In this document: positions 25,986 through 34,094 of the stretch, one piece after another | Position numbering within the stretch: position 1 is the stretch's first letter | Layout: the number at the start of each line of letters is the position of its first letter | Assembly (NCBI GenBank): GCA_902500995.1 | Contig: CABVSR010000007.1 | Location: 1-64,000, forward strand | Reading direction: 5' to 3' | DNA: 64,000 nt | Source of the DNA: an uncultured Nitrospira sp. | GTDB taxonomy: Bacteria; Nitrospirota; Nitrospiria; Nitrospirales; Nitrospiraceae | Program-made: the position numbers and the translations under genes | The notes under the pieces: generated by a model | Told to the model about the DNA's origin: nothing | Seen by the model: the letters and a program-made list of their open reading frames with translations, nothing else | Database searches by the model: none

Positions 25986-26792
25986 ATGGCTCTCGCCGTG
26001 CAGACAGAAACCCCCGTGATCGAGGTGAGCCATGTCTTTACGCGGTTCGGGCCGGCGGTGGTGCACCAGGATGTGAGCCTTACGGTAGTGAAGGGCGAGG
26101 TGTTTGCCATCGCCGGAGGCAACGGGTGTGGAAAATCCACGCTGCTGCGGGAGATCATTGGGCTGCTGGCTCCGACGGCCGGGAAGATCACGCTGCTGGG
26201 TGTGGACAGCCGCGAACTGCAACGAGCCGACGGGGGCGCCTTACACCGCCGGTTCGGCGTCATGTTCCAACATGGGGCGCTGTTCAGTTCCATGACGCTG
26301 GCGCAAAACGTGGCCGTCCCCTTGCGGGAGCACACGGCGTTGAGCGCGGGGCTTATCCGGGATATCGTGGCTTTAAAAATCGCGCTCGTCGGCCTGCCTC
26401 CAGACAGCGCCGCGAAATTTCCGCGCGAACTCAGCGGGGGCATGAGACGGCGGGCCGCCCTGGCGCGCGCCATCGTGATGGATCCGGAGCTGTTGTTCCT
26501 GGACGAACCCACCGCGGGCTTGGATCCCATGATTGCCGCCGGCTTTGATGATCTGGTGCTTGATTTGAAGCGCATGCTGGGCCTGACGGTGGTGATGGTC
26601 ACCCATGATCTGGATTCGTTGTGGCGCATTGCGGACCGCGTGGCCCTGCTGGGGGACGGGCGGCTGCTGGGAATGGGAACCATGGAACAGTTGGCCGCCT
26701 CGGACGACCCCGCTCTCCGGGAGTATTTTCGCGGTCCCCGCGGGCGCGCCGCGCAGCTGAATCACGGCGAACGCGAGTCGCCTCGCGATTGA
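25986..26792 (+). CDS. mlaF: MlaF-type ABC transporter ATPase
   Basis: Encodes 268 residues. Walker A is GGNGCGKSTLL (near 41-51), the signature LSGGMRRRAALARAI (near 145-159), Walker B LLFLDEPTAGLDP (near 166-178) and the H-loop VMVTHDLDSL. These match the Mla/Ttg2A ATPase group, including the GMRRRA signature variant typical of it. It energises lipid movement through the adjacent permease. The gene starts 19 bases after the permease and ends 11 bases before the MCE gene, so the three form one operon. Confidence 0.95.
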   Translation: MALAVQTETPVIEVSHVFTRFGPAVVHQDVSLTVVKGEVFAIAGGNGCGKSTLLREIIGLLAPTAGKITLLGVDSRELQRADGGALHRRFGVMFQHGALFSSMTLAQNVAVPLREHTALSAGLIRDIVALKIALVGLPPDSAAKFPRELSGGMRRRAALARAIVMDPELLFLDEPTAGLDPMIAAGFDDLVLDLKRMLGLTVVMVTHDLDSLWRIADRVALLGDGRLLGMGTMEQLAASDDPALREYFRGPRGRAAQLNHGERESPRD

Positions 26793-26802
26793 GAGGTGCC
26801 GG

Positions 26803-27765
26803 ATGGAACCGAGGGTGAACTATATCGTGGTCGGCGCATTCGTGCTCTTGCTGGGCGCGACGGTACTTGGGACGGTGCTCTGGTTGGGAAAAACCGATTA
26901 CCGCGGCATCTATGATCGGTACTACGTCTACACGAGGGAATCCGTCGCCGGACTCAGCGTCGATTCAACCGTCAAGTATCGCGGGGTGGATGTCGGGCGA
27001 GTGAAAGAGGTCATCCTCAACCCAGAGAATGCCGAGGAGGTCCGGGTGACGCTGGACATCGTCGGCGGAACGCCGGTCAAGACGGACACGCAAGCGGTGC
27101 TGGTGACGCAAGGCCTCACGGGATTAGTGACGCTGAACCTGACGGGAGGAACAAAGGATGCGCCGCCCCTGACGCCCGCTGCGGGACAGACGTACCCCGT
27201 CATCAAGAGCGCTCCTTCCTTGTTCGGCCGCCTGGACGGCACAGTGGAGGCGCTGTTATCCGAGCAGGGGCTGCCGACTCTCGTGGCCAATGTGACCGGC
27301 CTTGCGCGCAATGCGTCTCTCGTGCTGGACGAAGACAACCGCGCGCAGTTCAGGCAGATCCTGAAAGATCTGGGAGAAGTGACGAAGGTGCTGGCGGCCC
27401 GGAGCGGCCAGGTCGATCGCGGCGCACAACATGCGGCGGAAGCGGCCGAACGGACGGCGCGGCTGACGGAGCACCTCGGCACACAGCTGCCGGCGTTGTT
27501 GGATCGCATGGGCAAAAGCGCCGCCGCATTGCAGCAGATGACGGTGGAGGTGGCGCGTACGAGCCGCGAGGTCGGAGAAATGGTCGGTGCCGGCAAGCCG
27601 GGCATCGAGCAGTTTTCACGGCAGACGCTGGCGGACGTCGGGTTGCTCATCAGCGAATTGCGGCAATTGGCGGCGACGATGAATCGCGTGGCGCTGCAAG
27701 TCGAACGGCAGCCGAATGTGCTGGTGCTCGGACGACCGGGGCAGCCCAAGGGACCGGGTGAGTAG
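26803..27765 (+). CDS. mlaD: MlaD-type MCE-domain lipid-binding protein
   Basis: Encodes 320 residues. One N-terminal transmembrane helix (about 7-28) is followed by a single MCE domain (about 40-120) with the typical GLSVDSTVKYRGVDVGRV and VLVTQGLTGLVTLNLTGG. Residues about 140-290 are helical with many Ala/Glu repeats and probably form a periplasmic helical extension, longer than in E. coli MlaD (about 180 residues). It should sit in the periplasm as a hexamer on the MlaE/MlaF complex and carry lipid. GAGGTGCC lies just before ATG 26803. Confidence 0.92.
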   Translation: MEPRVNYIVVGAFVLLLGATVLGTVLWLGKTDYRGIYDRYYVYTRESVAGLSVDSTVKYRGVDVGRVKEVILNPENAEEVRVTLDIVGGTPVKTDTQAVLVTQGLTGLVTLNLTGGTKDAPPLTPAAGQTYPVIKSAPSLFGRLDGTVEALLSEQGLPTLVANVTGLARNASLVLDEDNRAQFRQILKDLGEVTKVLAARSGQVDRGAQHAAEAAERTARLTEHLGTQLPALLDRMGKSAAALQQMTVEVARTSREVGEMVGAGKPGIEQFSRQTLADVGLLISELRQLAATMNRVALQVERQPNVLVLGRPGQPKGPGE

Positions 27766-27775
27766 AGAACCGACC

Positions 27776-28438
27776 ATGGACCTTCGTCGCATCGTGGCCT
27801 ACGTAGGGATGGTCGTGGCGGCAAGCGCCATGACTGCCTGCTTGCTGCCGAAACCGGACGACAATCCGGTCCGCACCTTCGTGCTGGCGGGCGGGGAGAC
27901 AGATCGCGTGGAAGTCTCGGCTGCCGCGCAGACCGGCGCTCACGGTGTCTTGGTGGTCGGCGTGCCGCAGGCAGCGCCAGGCTTCGACCAGCCGCGCATG
28001 GCCTATCTGCGGTGGCCGTCGGAAGTCAGTTATTACGCGACGCATCTGTGGGTCGATACGCCGTCGCGCATGTTGATGCCATTGATGATCCGATCTTTGG
28101 AATCCACGGGAGTCTGGCGGGTCGTGGTGCCGATGCCGACCGTGATCAGAGGCGATTACCGGTTGGATCTCTCCGGCTTCTTGGTGCAGCAGGAGTTTCT
28201 GCAGCAGCCGAGCCGGAGCCGGGTGCAGCTGCGCGCGAGCCTGACGGATGTCAACCGGCAGCTCATCCTGGGCGCGAGGAATTTCGAGGCGGTCGAGCAG
28301 GCGCCGACCGAAGATGCCTATGGGGGTGTGCTGGCCGCCAACCGCGCGACCGAGACGATGCTCCGGGCCATGATGCAATGGGTGACGGCCTGTATGGGCG
28401 GCACAAAGGACGGGGCGGTGGAATGCGCACCTCACTAA
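27776..28438 (+). CDS. ABC-type transport auxiliary lipoprotein (PqiC/DUF330-like)
   Basis: Encodes 220 residues from ATG 27776, ten bases after the MCE gene. The N terminus is a lipoprotein signal with lipobox SAMTAC (Cys22). The rest follows the ABC-type transport auxiliary (PF03886-type) pattern: YLRWPSEVSYYATHLWVDTPSRML, then a long stretch ending in a C-terminal helix with RATETMLRAMMQWV. In other MCE systems this lipoprotein (PqiC, LetB partners, Ttg2-linked proteins) sits at the outer membrane and completes the lipid path. It ends 16 bases inside the next gene. Confidence 0.8.
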   Translation: MDLRRIVAYVGMVVAASAMTACLLPKPDDNPVRTFVLAGGETDRVEVSAAAQTGAHGVLVVGVPQAAPGFDQPRMAYLRWPSEVSYYATHLWVDTPSRMLMPLMIRSLESTGVWRVVVPMPTVIRGDYRLDLSGFLVQQEFLQQPSRSRVQLRASLTDVNRQLILGARNFEAVEQAPTEDAYGGVLAANRATETMLRAMMQWVTACMGGTKDGAVECAPH

Positions 28439-28899
28439 AAACGGGCTTCAGTTTCGGCCTGACGTCCGGTGTCATCACCACGGTGGGGCTGATGGTGGGG
28501 TTGCATGCGGGGACACATTCGAAGGCCGTCGTGCTGGGCGGCATCTTGACCATCGCGGTGGCGGATGCCATGTCGGATGCGCTGGGGATTCACATCGCAG
28601 AGGAATCGAAAAACCATGGCAGCGAGGCGGAAATCTGGGAATCGACGCTGGCGGCGTTCGCGGCCAAATTTGTGATCGCGGGAACCTTTGTCCTGCCGGT
28701 CCTTTTCCTGCCGCTGGATCAGGCCATCCTTGCCAGCCTGGGCTGGGGTCTCTCATTGCTGGCGGTGTTGAGTTATTACCTGGCGCGGGCACAACGGATT
28801 TCCCCATGGAAGGTCATCGGCGAACATGTGCTGATCGGGCTCTTTGTCGTGGCGATCACGCATTATCTCGGCCTCTGGGTGCGCGACCGCTTTACGTAA
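28423..28899 (+). CDS. VIT1/CCC1-like small membrane protein
   Basis: Encodes 158 residues from ATG 28423, overlapping the lipoprotein gene by 16 bases. Four to five transmembrane segments. The segment VADAMSDALGIHIAEES resembles the first-helix metal-binding region of VIT1/CCC1 iron/manganese transporters (conserved Asp, Ser, Gly and the Glu-Ser ending). The protein is shorter than classical members (about 230). Metal transport is a reasonable guess only. Codon use and tight spacing tie it to the operon. Confidence 0.65.
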   Translation: MRTSLKTGFSFGLTSGVITTVGLMVGLHAGTHSKAVVLGGILTIAVADAMSDALGIHIAEESKNHGSEAEIWESTLAAFAAKFVIAGTFVLPVLFLPLDQAILASLGWGLSLLAVLSYYLARAQRISPWKVIGEHVLIGLFVVAITHYLGLWVRDRFT

Positions 28900-28910
28900 A
28901 CGAGGTGCAT

Positions 28911-30653
28911 GTGGACGGAAGGCTCCCCCCGCCGCCGGCTCAAGTGGCGTACTTTTCGATGGAGATCGGGCTCGATCCCCTGATGCCCACCTATGCCGGA
29001 GGACTCGGTGTGCTGGCGGGGGATACGTTACGGTCTGCGGCGGACTTGGACCTGCCCATGGTCGGAGTGACGCTTCTCCACCGGCGGGGATACTTCTACC
29101 AGCGCCTCGACCGGACGGGGCTTCAATCGGAAGAGTCCGTGGCCTGGACGGTCCATGACTTCCTCGACCCGCTGGATCAACGGGTGCCGGTGGAGATCGA
29201 AGGGCGCACGGTGCAGATCCGCGCCTGGCGCTATCTGGTCAAGGGCATGTCGGGGCATGTGGTGCCGGTCTATCTGCTGGACAGCGACCTGCCGGAAAAC
29301 AGCCCCTTCGATCGCTCGATCACCGACTCGCTTTACGGCGGTGATGCCTACTACCGGCTGTGCCAGGAAGTGGTGCTGGGATTCGGCGGTCTCGCGATGT
29401 TGCGGGCCTTGGGATATGGCACGATCTTCCGGTATCACCTGAACGAAGGCCATGCGGCGCTCATCGTACTGGCTCTCCTGGAGGATGAACTCGCATCACG
29501 GCCGCATAACGGCGAGGTGCCGCCAGACGTGATCGAGAAGGTGCGGGAGCAATGCATCTTCACGACCCATACGCCGGTGCCGGCGGGACATGACCAATTC
29601 CCTGCGGAGCTGGCCCATCGTGTGCTCGGGAAGCGCCGGTGCGACCTCATCGAGGCCTGCCAGCATCAAGGCGCGTTGAATATGACCCTGCTGGCGCTAC
29701 GGGGATCACGTTATGTGAACGGGGTGGCGATGCGGCATGGCGAAGTGTCCCACTCCTTGTATCCCGGTTATCCGATCCATTCGATCACCAACGGCGTGCA
29801 TGCCGTCACCTGGACCGCGCCTTCCTTTCAAAATCTCTATGACCGCTATTTGCCGGAATGGCGCTTCGATCAGCTCTCGCTCCGGTATGCCATCAGCATT
29901 CCGGGGGCGGAGATCTGGGCCGCCCATCGCGAAGCCAAGATGGCGCTCGTGGACCTCGTCAACCGCGAAACCAATGCCGGATTCGATCGCGACCACCTGA
30001 CCATCGGCTTTGCGCGCCGCGCCACGGCGTACAAGCGCGGGACGTTGATCTTTCACGATCTCGATCGATTGCAGCGGATGGCCAAGCAGGTCGGCCCGAT
30101 CCAGTTCGTGTTTGCGGGAAAGGCGCATCCCCAGGACCAGGCCGGCAAGGAACTGATCCGGCGCATTCATGACGTGCGGGGCCAGGTGCCGGTGGCCTAT
30201 CTCTCGAACTACGACATGGGGATGGCCCGCCTGTTGTGCGCGGGGGTGGACGTGTGGCTGAATACGCCGCTCCCGCCGATGGAGGCGTCGGGTACCAGCG
30301 GCATGAAGGCAGCCATGAACGGCGTGCCGAGTTTGAGTGTGCTGGACGGGTGGTGGGTCGAAGGCCATATCGAGGGTGTGACGGGCTGGGCGATCGGTTC
30401 GGGTAACGAGTCCCGCGCGAGCCAGAAGTCGGATCTAGACCTGGTCCATGCGGCGTCGCTGTACGAGAGTCTGGAGCGGCGCGTGTTGCCGCTCTTCTAC
30501 CGCGATCGCGAGGGATACATCGAGGTGATGAAACACGCCATCGCGATCAACGGGGCGTTCTTCAATACGCAACGCATGGTGGGCCAATATCTCCGCAACG
30601 CCTATCGCCTGGCGGCACTCTCCGGCAATGGAGCCCCGGTCCATGAACCTTGA
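28911..30653 (+). CDS. glgP: Short-form alpha-glucan (glycogen) phosphorylase
   Basis: Encodes 580 residues from GTG 28911, with GAGG (28902-28905) five bases upstream and 12 bases after the previous stop. Family 35 hallmarks are FSMEIGLDPLMPTYAGGLGVLAGD at the start (here split by positions 14-37), FTTHTPVPAGHDQF, RRATAYKRGTL and the pyridoxal-phosphate site EASGTSGMKAAMNG with Lys466. The protein belongs to the compact group of bacterial/archaeal phosphorylases (about 550-850 residues) lacking the N-terminal regulatory part. It releases glucose-1-phosphate from stored glucan. A link with the lipid-transport genes is not obvious; the shared trait may be stress or starvation. Confidence 0.93.
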   Translation: MDGRLPPPPAQVAYFSMEIGLDPLMPTYAGGLGVLAGDTLRSAADLDLPMVGVTLLHRRGYFYQRLDRTGLQSEESVAWTVHDFLDPLDQRVPVEIEGRTVQIRAWRYLVKGMSGHVVPVYLLDSDLPENSPFDRSITDSLYGGDAYYRLCQEVVLGFGGLAMLRALGYGTIFRYHLNEGHAALIVLALLEDELASRPHNGEVPPDVIEKVREQCIFTTHTPVPAGHDQFPAELAHRVLGKRRCDLIEACQHQGALNMTLLALRGSRYVNGVAMRHGEVSHSLYPGYPIHSITNGVHAVTWTAPSFQNLYDRYLPEWRFDQLSLRYAISIPGAEIWAAHREAKMALVDLVNRETNAGFDRDHLTIGFARRATAYKRGTLIFHDLDRLQRMAKQVGPIQFVFAGKAHPQDQAGKELIRRIHDVRGQVPVAYLSNYDMGMARLLCAGVDVWLNTPLPPMEASGTSGMKAAMNGVPSLSVLDGWWVEGHIEGVTGWAIGSGNESRASQKSDLDLVHAASLYESLERRVLPLFYRDREGYIEVMKHAIAINGAFFNTQRMVGQYLRNAYRLAALSGNGAPVHEP

Positions 30654-31188
30654 ACAGGAGCGCGATCGGCTGCACTCCGAGTATGCCCATCTGCTCACGC
30701 TCTGGACCGCGGGCGTGCGCGATTATCACACCATGTTGTCGGATTATCTGACGGCCAATTCGATCTTCGTCGCGGTCATCGGCCTGCTCGTGTCGCGTGA
30801 ATCCCTGGCCTTGCCCTTCACGCTGGTGATCGTGTTGCTGAGCACCATCGGGATTCTCATGAGCGTCCAGATGGCAATTGTGCTGGGCCGATTCTCACGC
30901 CAGAATGCGATGTGGGAATGGCAGCTGCGGGGCATCGAAGCCCTGCCGGGCTGGCAGGAACGGAAGCCGGTGAGCATGCTCTATCGGCTGCGCGAGCACC
31001 GGGAGACGATTGTGGATGAGACCAATGAACCGCGCAGCTTCGAGCCCTCCTGGGCCTTTCGCCAACACCGGCAATGGTGGGCCCACCGAGCGGTGAGTTT
31101 CCCCTGGTTCTTCGGAACCGTGTACGGGCTCTTCCTGCTGTGGGGCCTGACCCAGCTGGTGCGGTCGATCATGCTGCCCTTCGGATAA
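30643..31188 (+). CDS. Membrane protein, unknown function
   Basis: Encodes 181 residues from ATG 30643, overlapping the phosphorylase stop by 11 bases (ATG 30628 is also in frame). An N-terminal helix (LEQERDRLHSEYAHLLTLW) is followed by two hydrophobic segments (about 38-52 and 56-80), a polar helical stretch and a last membrane segment (about 152-175). The layout resembles RipA/YhhN-size bacterial membrane proteins annotated only as hypothetical. I do not recognise it. It is the last gene of the run that begins at 23.6 kb. Confidence 0.7.
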   Translation: MNLEQERDRLHSEYAHLLTLWTAGVRDYHTMLSDYLTANSIFVAVIGLLVSRESLALPFTLVIVLLSTIGILMSVQMAIVLGRFSRQNAMWEWQLRGIEALPGWQERKPVSMLYRLREHRETIVDETNEPRSFEPSWAFRQHRQWWAHRAVSFPWFFGTVYGLFLLWGLTQLVRSIMLPFG

Positions 31189-31293
31189 GCCGCGGGCCCG
31201 CCTCGCCACATCGCGGCGAGCATGATCAGCACCAGCACCGTGAGCAGTAGCATCGCTTCTCCTTTCTGCTGCTGAACTGCGCCCTCGTCTCCT

Positions 31294-31381
31294 TCATACC
31301 ACGCGAAGATGAACCGGAGATGAAGGCTCGGTGAAGAAGCCTTCATGGAGCGGAAACATTCGGCGAGTCCCTGGTATGATC
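31294..31381 (+). promoter_or_regulatory. Promoter with 11-bp-spaced operator repeats before the OmpR-type regulator
   Basis: TGAA occurs at 31311, 31322 and 31333, exactly 11 bases apart, on the opposite strand sense to TTCAT at 31294 and 31343. ATGAAGGCT (31321-31329) and AGCCTTCAT (31339-31347) also form a 9-bp inverted repeat. A good -10 (TATGAT, 31376-31381) follows, 33 bases before the start codon; no -35 is visible, as expected for an activated promoter. OmpR-family regulators bind direct repeats with an 11-bp period, so autoregulation by the adjacent gene is likely. Confidence 0.55.
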
Positions 31382-31414
31382 GGGCGTCCCAGGCCCATTC
31401 ACGCGAGGCATACC

Positions 31415-32089
31415 ATGCGAATTCTGGTCGTCGAAGACGATGCCGATCTGGCGCAATTCCTTCGGAAAGGATTGGAAGAAGAGCGGCATACGGTGGAAGT
31501 GGTCGCCGACGGCGAAACGGGGCTCATGCTGGCCCTGGACGACGGGTACGATCTGTTGATCGTGGATGTGATGTTGCCCAAGCTGGACGGGCTGACCCTC
31601 TGCCGGCGCCTTCGCGAACGGGGGAACCGTTCTCCGATCCTCCTGCTGACCGCGCGCGATTCGGTGGAGGATAAGGTGGCCGGCTTGGATGCCGGGGCCG
31701 ACGATTATCTGACCAAGCCGTTTGCGTTTACGGAACTGGTCGCGCGCATCAGAGCGCTGCTGCGACGAGGGGGCCCGCATGTCGGCAGCCGCCTGAAGGC
31801 GCGGGATCTCGAAATGGATCCGGCCTCTCGCCGGGTCTGGCGAGGCGGGAAGGAAATTACCCTCACGAGCAAGGAATTCGCGCTGCTGGAATTTCTCCTT
31901 CGGAACCGCGATATCGTGCTCACCCGAACAGCGATTCTGGAGCGCGTGTGGGGATTGAACTATGATCCGATGACGAACGTGGTGGATGTCTACATCCGTT
32001 CCTTACGCGTGAAGATCGACCGGGATTTCGCGGTGCCCTTGATCGCCACGGTACGCGGCGTGGGCTACAAGCTGGAGGCGAGTGAGTGA
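31415..32089 (+). CDS. OmpR-family response regulator
   Basis: Encodes 224 residues from ATG 31415. The receiver (1-120) has the acidic pair Asp8/Asp9, phosphoacceptor Asp51 (LLIVDVMLPKLDG), the Thr at LLTARD and Lys at LTKPF. The C-terminal winged helix (about 125-222) shows LTSKEFALLEFLLRNRDIVLTRTAI and the ending VRGVGYKLE. It overlaps its kinase by GTGA. Sequence style resembles the CusR/CopR/QseB group of metal or envelope regulators, but the signal is not known. Candidate binding sites lie at 31294-31347 and 33769-33808. Confidence 0.95.
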   Translation: MRILVVEDDADLAQFLRKGLEEERHTVEVVADGETGLMLALDDGYDLLIVDVMLPKLDGLTLCRRLRERGNRSPILLLTARDSVEDKVAGLDAGADDYLTKPFAFTELVARIRALLRRGGPHVGSRLKARDLEMDPASRRVWRGGKEITLTSKEFALLEFLLRNRDIVLTRTAILERVWGLNYDPMTNVVDVYIRSLRVKIDRDFAVPLIATVRGVGYKLEASE

Positions 32090-33510
32090 GCAGCTTCCGC
32101 GCCCAGTTCCGGCTGTATACGGTGGCCTTGGTCGCAGCGCTCCTGGGCGGATTCAACGTGGTCGTCTACACCGCGTTTCATAGCCTGCTGCAGCAATATG
32201 TGGACGGCCGCTTGTACGGCTTCGCCGATACCCTCGCTGAATTGATCGAACAACGGCCGGAACTGCTGAAGCGGTCGGACCACGAAATCGTCGTGCCGCG
32301 CGGCGCGCAGGTGGCCGACGACCGGATGAAGGAACTTCGAGAAGTTTCCCACTCCGTCCATATCCTGGCTCTCGATGGCACGGTGGTCTGGCAGGGGAGT
32401 GCCGTGGTACCCAGACCGTCGGTGGATGAGGCGGTCCTGGCCCGAGGCAAGCGGGGAGAAGTGGTCTATCAGACGCTCGAAATGGACTCGGGCGCTTCGG
32501 TGCGCCAGGTCTTCGTGCCGATTCGGCAACAGGAGGACGTGCGATACCTGCTGCAGGCGGAAGAGTCCTTGGCCTTTTTTCGCCGGACACACCGCAGCCT
32601 CATGGGCTTGCTCATGCTCGGATCGGTGGCCGTGCTGGCCGCCTCCTGGTTCGGCAGCGGGTGGTTGGCGAGAAAGGTGCTCGACCCGGTGGGAGCCTTG
32701 AGTCGCACCGCCGAGAGTATTTCCGAGTCAGCCCTCCGCTCGCGGGTGAATCTGAATGCGCCGTTCGAGGAATTCGAGCGGCTGGCCCAGGCCTTCAATG
32801 CGATGCTGGACCGGCTCCAGCGGGCCTCCGAGAGCCAGCGCCGGTTTACCGACTATGCGGCGCACGAGATGAAAACACCGCTGACCGTGATGCAAGGCAA
32901 CCTGGAAGTCGCCCTGCAGCGCTCGCGGTCTGCGGACGACTACCGCGAGGTGCTGGTCTCAAATCTGGAACAGGTGCAGCGCCTCATCGTCTTGACTCGT
33001 TCGCTGTTGACCCTCGCGCGGTTTGCCGGCGAGCGGCCGCCGGTGGAGCTCTCGGTCCTGTCGCTCCAGCCGCTGTTGAAAGAATTGATCGAAGACCTCA
33101 CGCCGGTGGCGGAGGATCGGCATGTGACACTCGTGCTGGAAGAGGAACCGGTGCAGCCGGTGTTGGGTGATGCCGAACGGCTCAAGCAAGTCTTCATCAA
33201 CTTGCTCGACAACGCTATGCGCTACACCGATCCGGGCGGCACCGTGGCCCTCTGCCTCAGCAGCGGGAACAATCAGGTGCAGGTCGCGGTTCGAGACACG
33301 GGGCAAGGCATTGCCCGCGAACATCTGCCGCATCTCTTCGAACCCTTTTACCGGACCGATCCGGCTCGCGCCAGGGATTCGGGCGGGCATGGTCTCGGCC
33401 TTCCCATCGTGAAAGAAATCGTGGAGGCTCACCATGGCGCCATTACCGTGGAGAGCGAAGTGGGCAAAGGCTCGATCTTCAGGCTGACGTTCCCCGCCAT
33501 CCATCCCTAG
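32086..33510 (+). CDS. EnvZ/CusS-type sensor histidine kinase
   Basis: Encodes 474 residues from GTG 32086, overlapping the regulator stop. Transmembrane helices lie at about 8-30 and 170-192, enclosing a periplasmic domain of about 140 residues. A HAMP linker (DPVGALSRTAESISESAL) follows, then HisKA with His260 (YAAHEMKTPLTVM), and HATPase boxes N (INLLDNAMRYT), G1 (DTGQGI), F (FEPFYR) and G2 (GHGLGLPIV). The periplasmic part has no recognisable ligand motif and no metal-binding His/Cys cluster, so a copper role is not supported by itself. Confidence 0.95.
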   Translation: MSSFRAQFRLYTVALVAALLGGFNVVVYTAFHSLLQQYVDGRLYGFADTLAELIEQRPELLKRSDHEIVVPRGAQVADDRMKELREVSHSVHILALDGTVVWQGSAVVPRPSVDEAVLARGKRGEVVYQTLEMDSGASVRQVFVPIRQQEDVRYLLQAEESLAFFRRTHRSLMGLLMLGSVAVLAASWFGSGWLARKVLDPVGALSRTAESISESALRSRVNLNAPFEEFERLAQAFNAMLDRLQRASESQRRFTDYAAHEMKTPLTVMQGNLEVALQRSRSADDYREVLVSNLEQVQRLIVLTRSLLTLARFAGERPPVELSVLSLQPLLKELIEDLTPVAEDRHVTLVLEEEPVQPVLGDAERLKQVFINLLDNAMRYTDPGGTVALCLSSGNNQVQVAVRDTGQGIAREHLPHLFEPFYRTDPARARDSGGHGLGLPIVKEIVEAHHGAITVESEVGKGSIFRLTFPAIHP

Positions 33511-33687
33511 CCCGGACTATTCATGAACACCCGCTGCGTCGTCCGATCCTCTCGCCCGGCGGGGCTTTTCTCGTTCGGCCTCCTCAACGGACTGAAGGTA
33601 CGCCTGCGTCGGCCTCATCTGCGAGAAGCCCCGGCGGGCTTCGGTCTCGAACGCCTCGCGGAGGCATTCATGAATAGTCCGGGCTAG
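33507..33687. repeat. 181-bp element bounded by perfect 21-bp inverted repeats
   Basis: Bases 33507-33527 and 33667-33687 are exact reverse complements (each holds CCGGACTATTCATGAA or its complement) and enclose 139 bases. Inside, a G/C-rich arm near 33549-33569 (GGCGGGGCTTTTCTCG) faces a nearly complementary arm near 33631-33650 (GCGAGAAGCCCCGG), so the whole element can fold into a long interrupted hairpin. It begins at the stop codon of the kinase. Size and symmetry suggest a MITE-like or REP/BIME-like dispersed element; no flanking target duplication is obvious. Confidence 0.7.
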
Positions 33688-33768
33688 CCGGCTGTCACGG
33701 CGGCCCGCCTCTCCTATCGTCCTGTCCTTGTTCGTACGACGGTCGCTTTTGACACAGGGCTTTCGCAA

Positions 33769-33824
33769 GCATGAAGAATTCTTCATGCGCCGCTCATCGG
33801 CACTTCATCTTGCCGGGCTAGAGT
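33769..33824 (+). promoter_or_regulatory. Palindrome plus 11-bp TTCAT repeats and -10 element
   Basis: A perfect 20-bp palindrome (33769-33788, centre GAATTC) overlaps TTCAT at 33782, followed by CTCAT at 33793 and TTCAT at 33804: three half-sites exactly 11 bases apart. A -10-like TAGAGT (33819-33824) begins 10 bases after the last repeat, the spacing used by PhoB/OmpR-type activators that replace the -35. The motif is the complement of the TGAA repeats ahead of the regulator at 31415. The promoter would drive the 36-residue membrane peptide at 33877. Confidence 0.55.
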
Positions 33825-33876
33825 GGGTGACGGCAGGGAGCGGTGCGATGAACTCAGCTGAAAGAGGGACATTGTG

Positions 33877-33987
33877 ATGAAACAGGTCATCATCTTGGCG
33901 CCGGCTACGTTACTGATGGTCCTGGTCGTGGCCGCAATCGGGATCATGGTTTTCTGGGGCCTGTCCCTGCTCGACTTGTCCGAATAA
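33877..33987 (+). CDS. Single-helix membrane peptide, 36 residues
   Basis: ATG 33877 (AGAGGG at 33863-33868, eight bases upstream; GTG 33874 is also possible) opens MKQVIILAPATLLMVLVVAA, continues through IGIMVFWGL and ends SLLDLSE with TAA at 33985-33987. Nearly the whole peptide is one transmembrane helix. It is preceded by the operator repeats described above, suggesting control by the neighbouring OmpR-type regulator. Small peptides of this kind often modulate sensor kinases or transporters. No family is recognised. Confidence 0.55.
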   Translation: MKQVIILAPATLLMVLVVAAIGIMVFWGLSLLDLSE

Positions 33988-34094
33988 GACCGTCCCTTGA
34001 CCGGCAATGACAGGGCCCGCGATCCGCGGCTCCTCGTGAAGGAAAAGGAATCATCCGGCGGCGAAGGATCGGGCGTCGCGAAGGGCGAGAAGGC

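Noticed and set aside
33517-33786. 89-codon minus-strand frame through the palindrome element
   Set aside because: It runs through the inverted-repeat element and both arms; more likely chance reading through a repeat.
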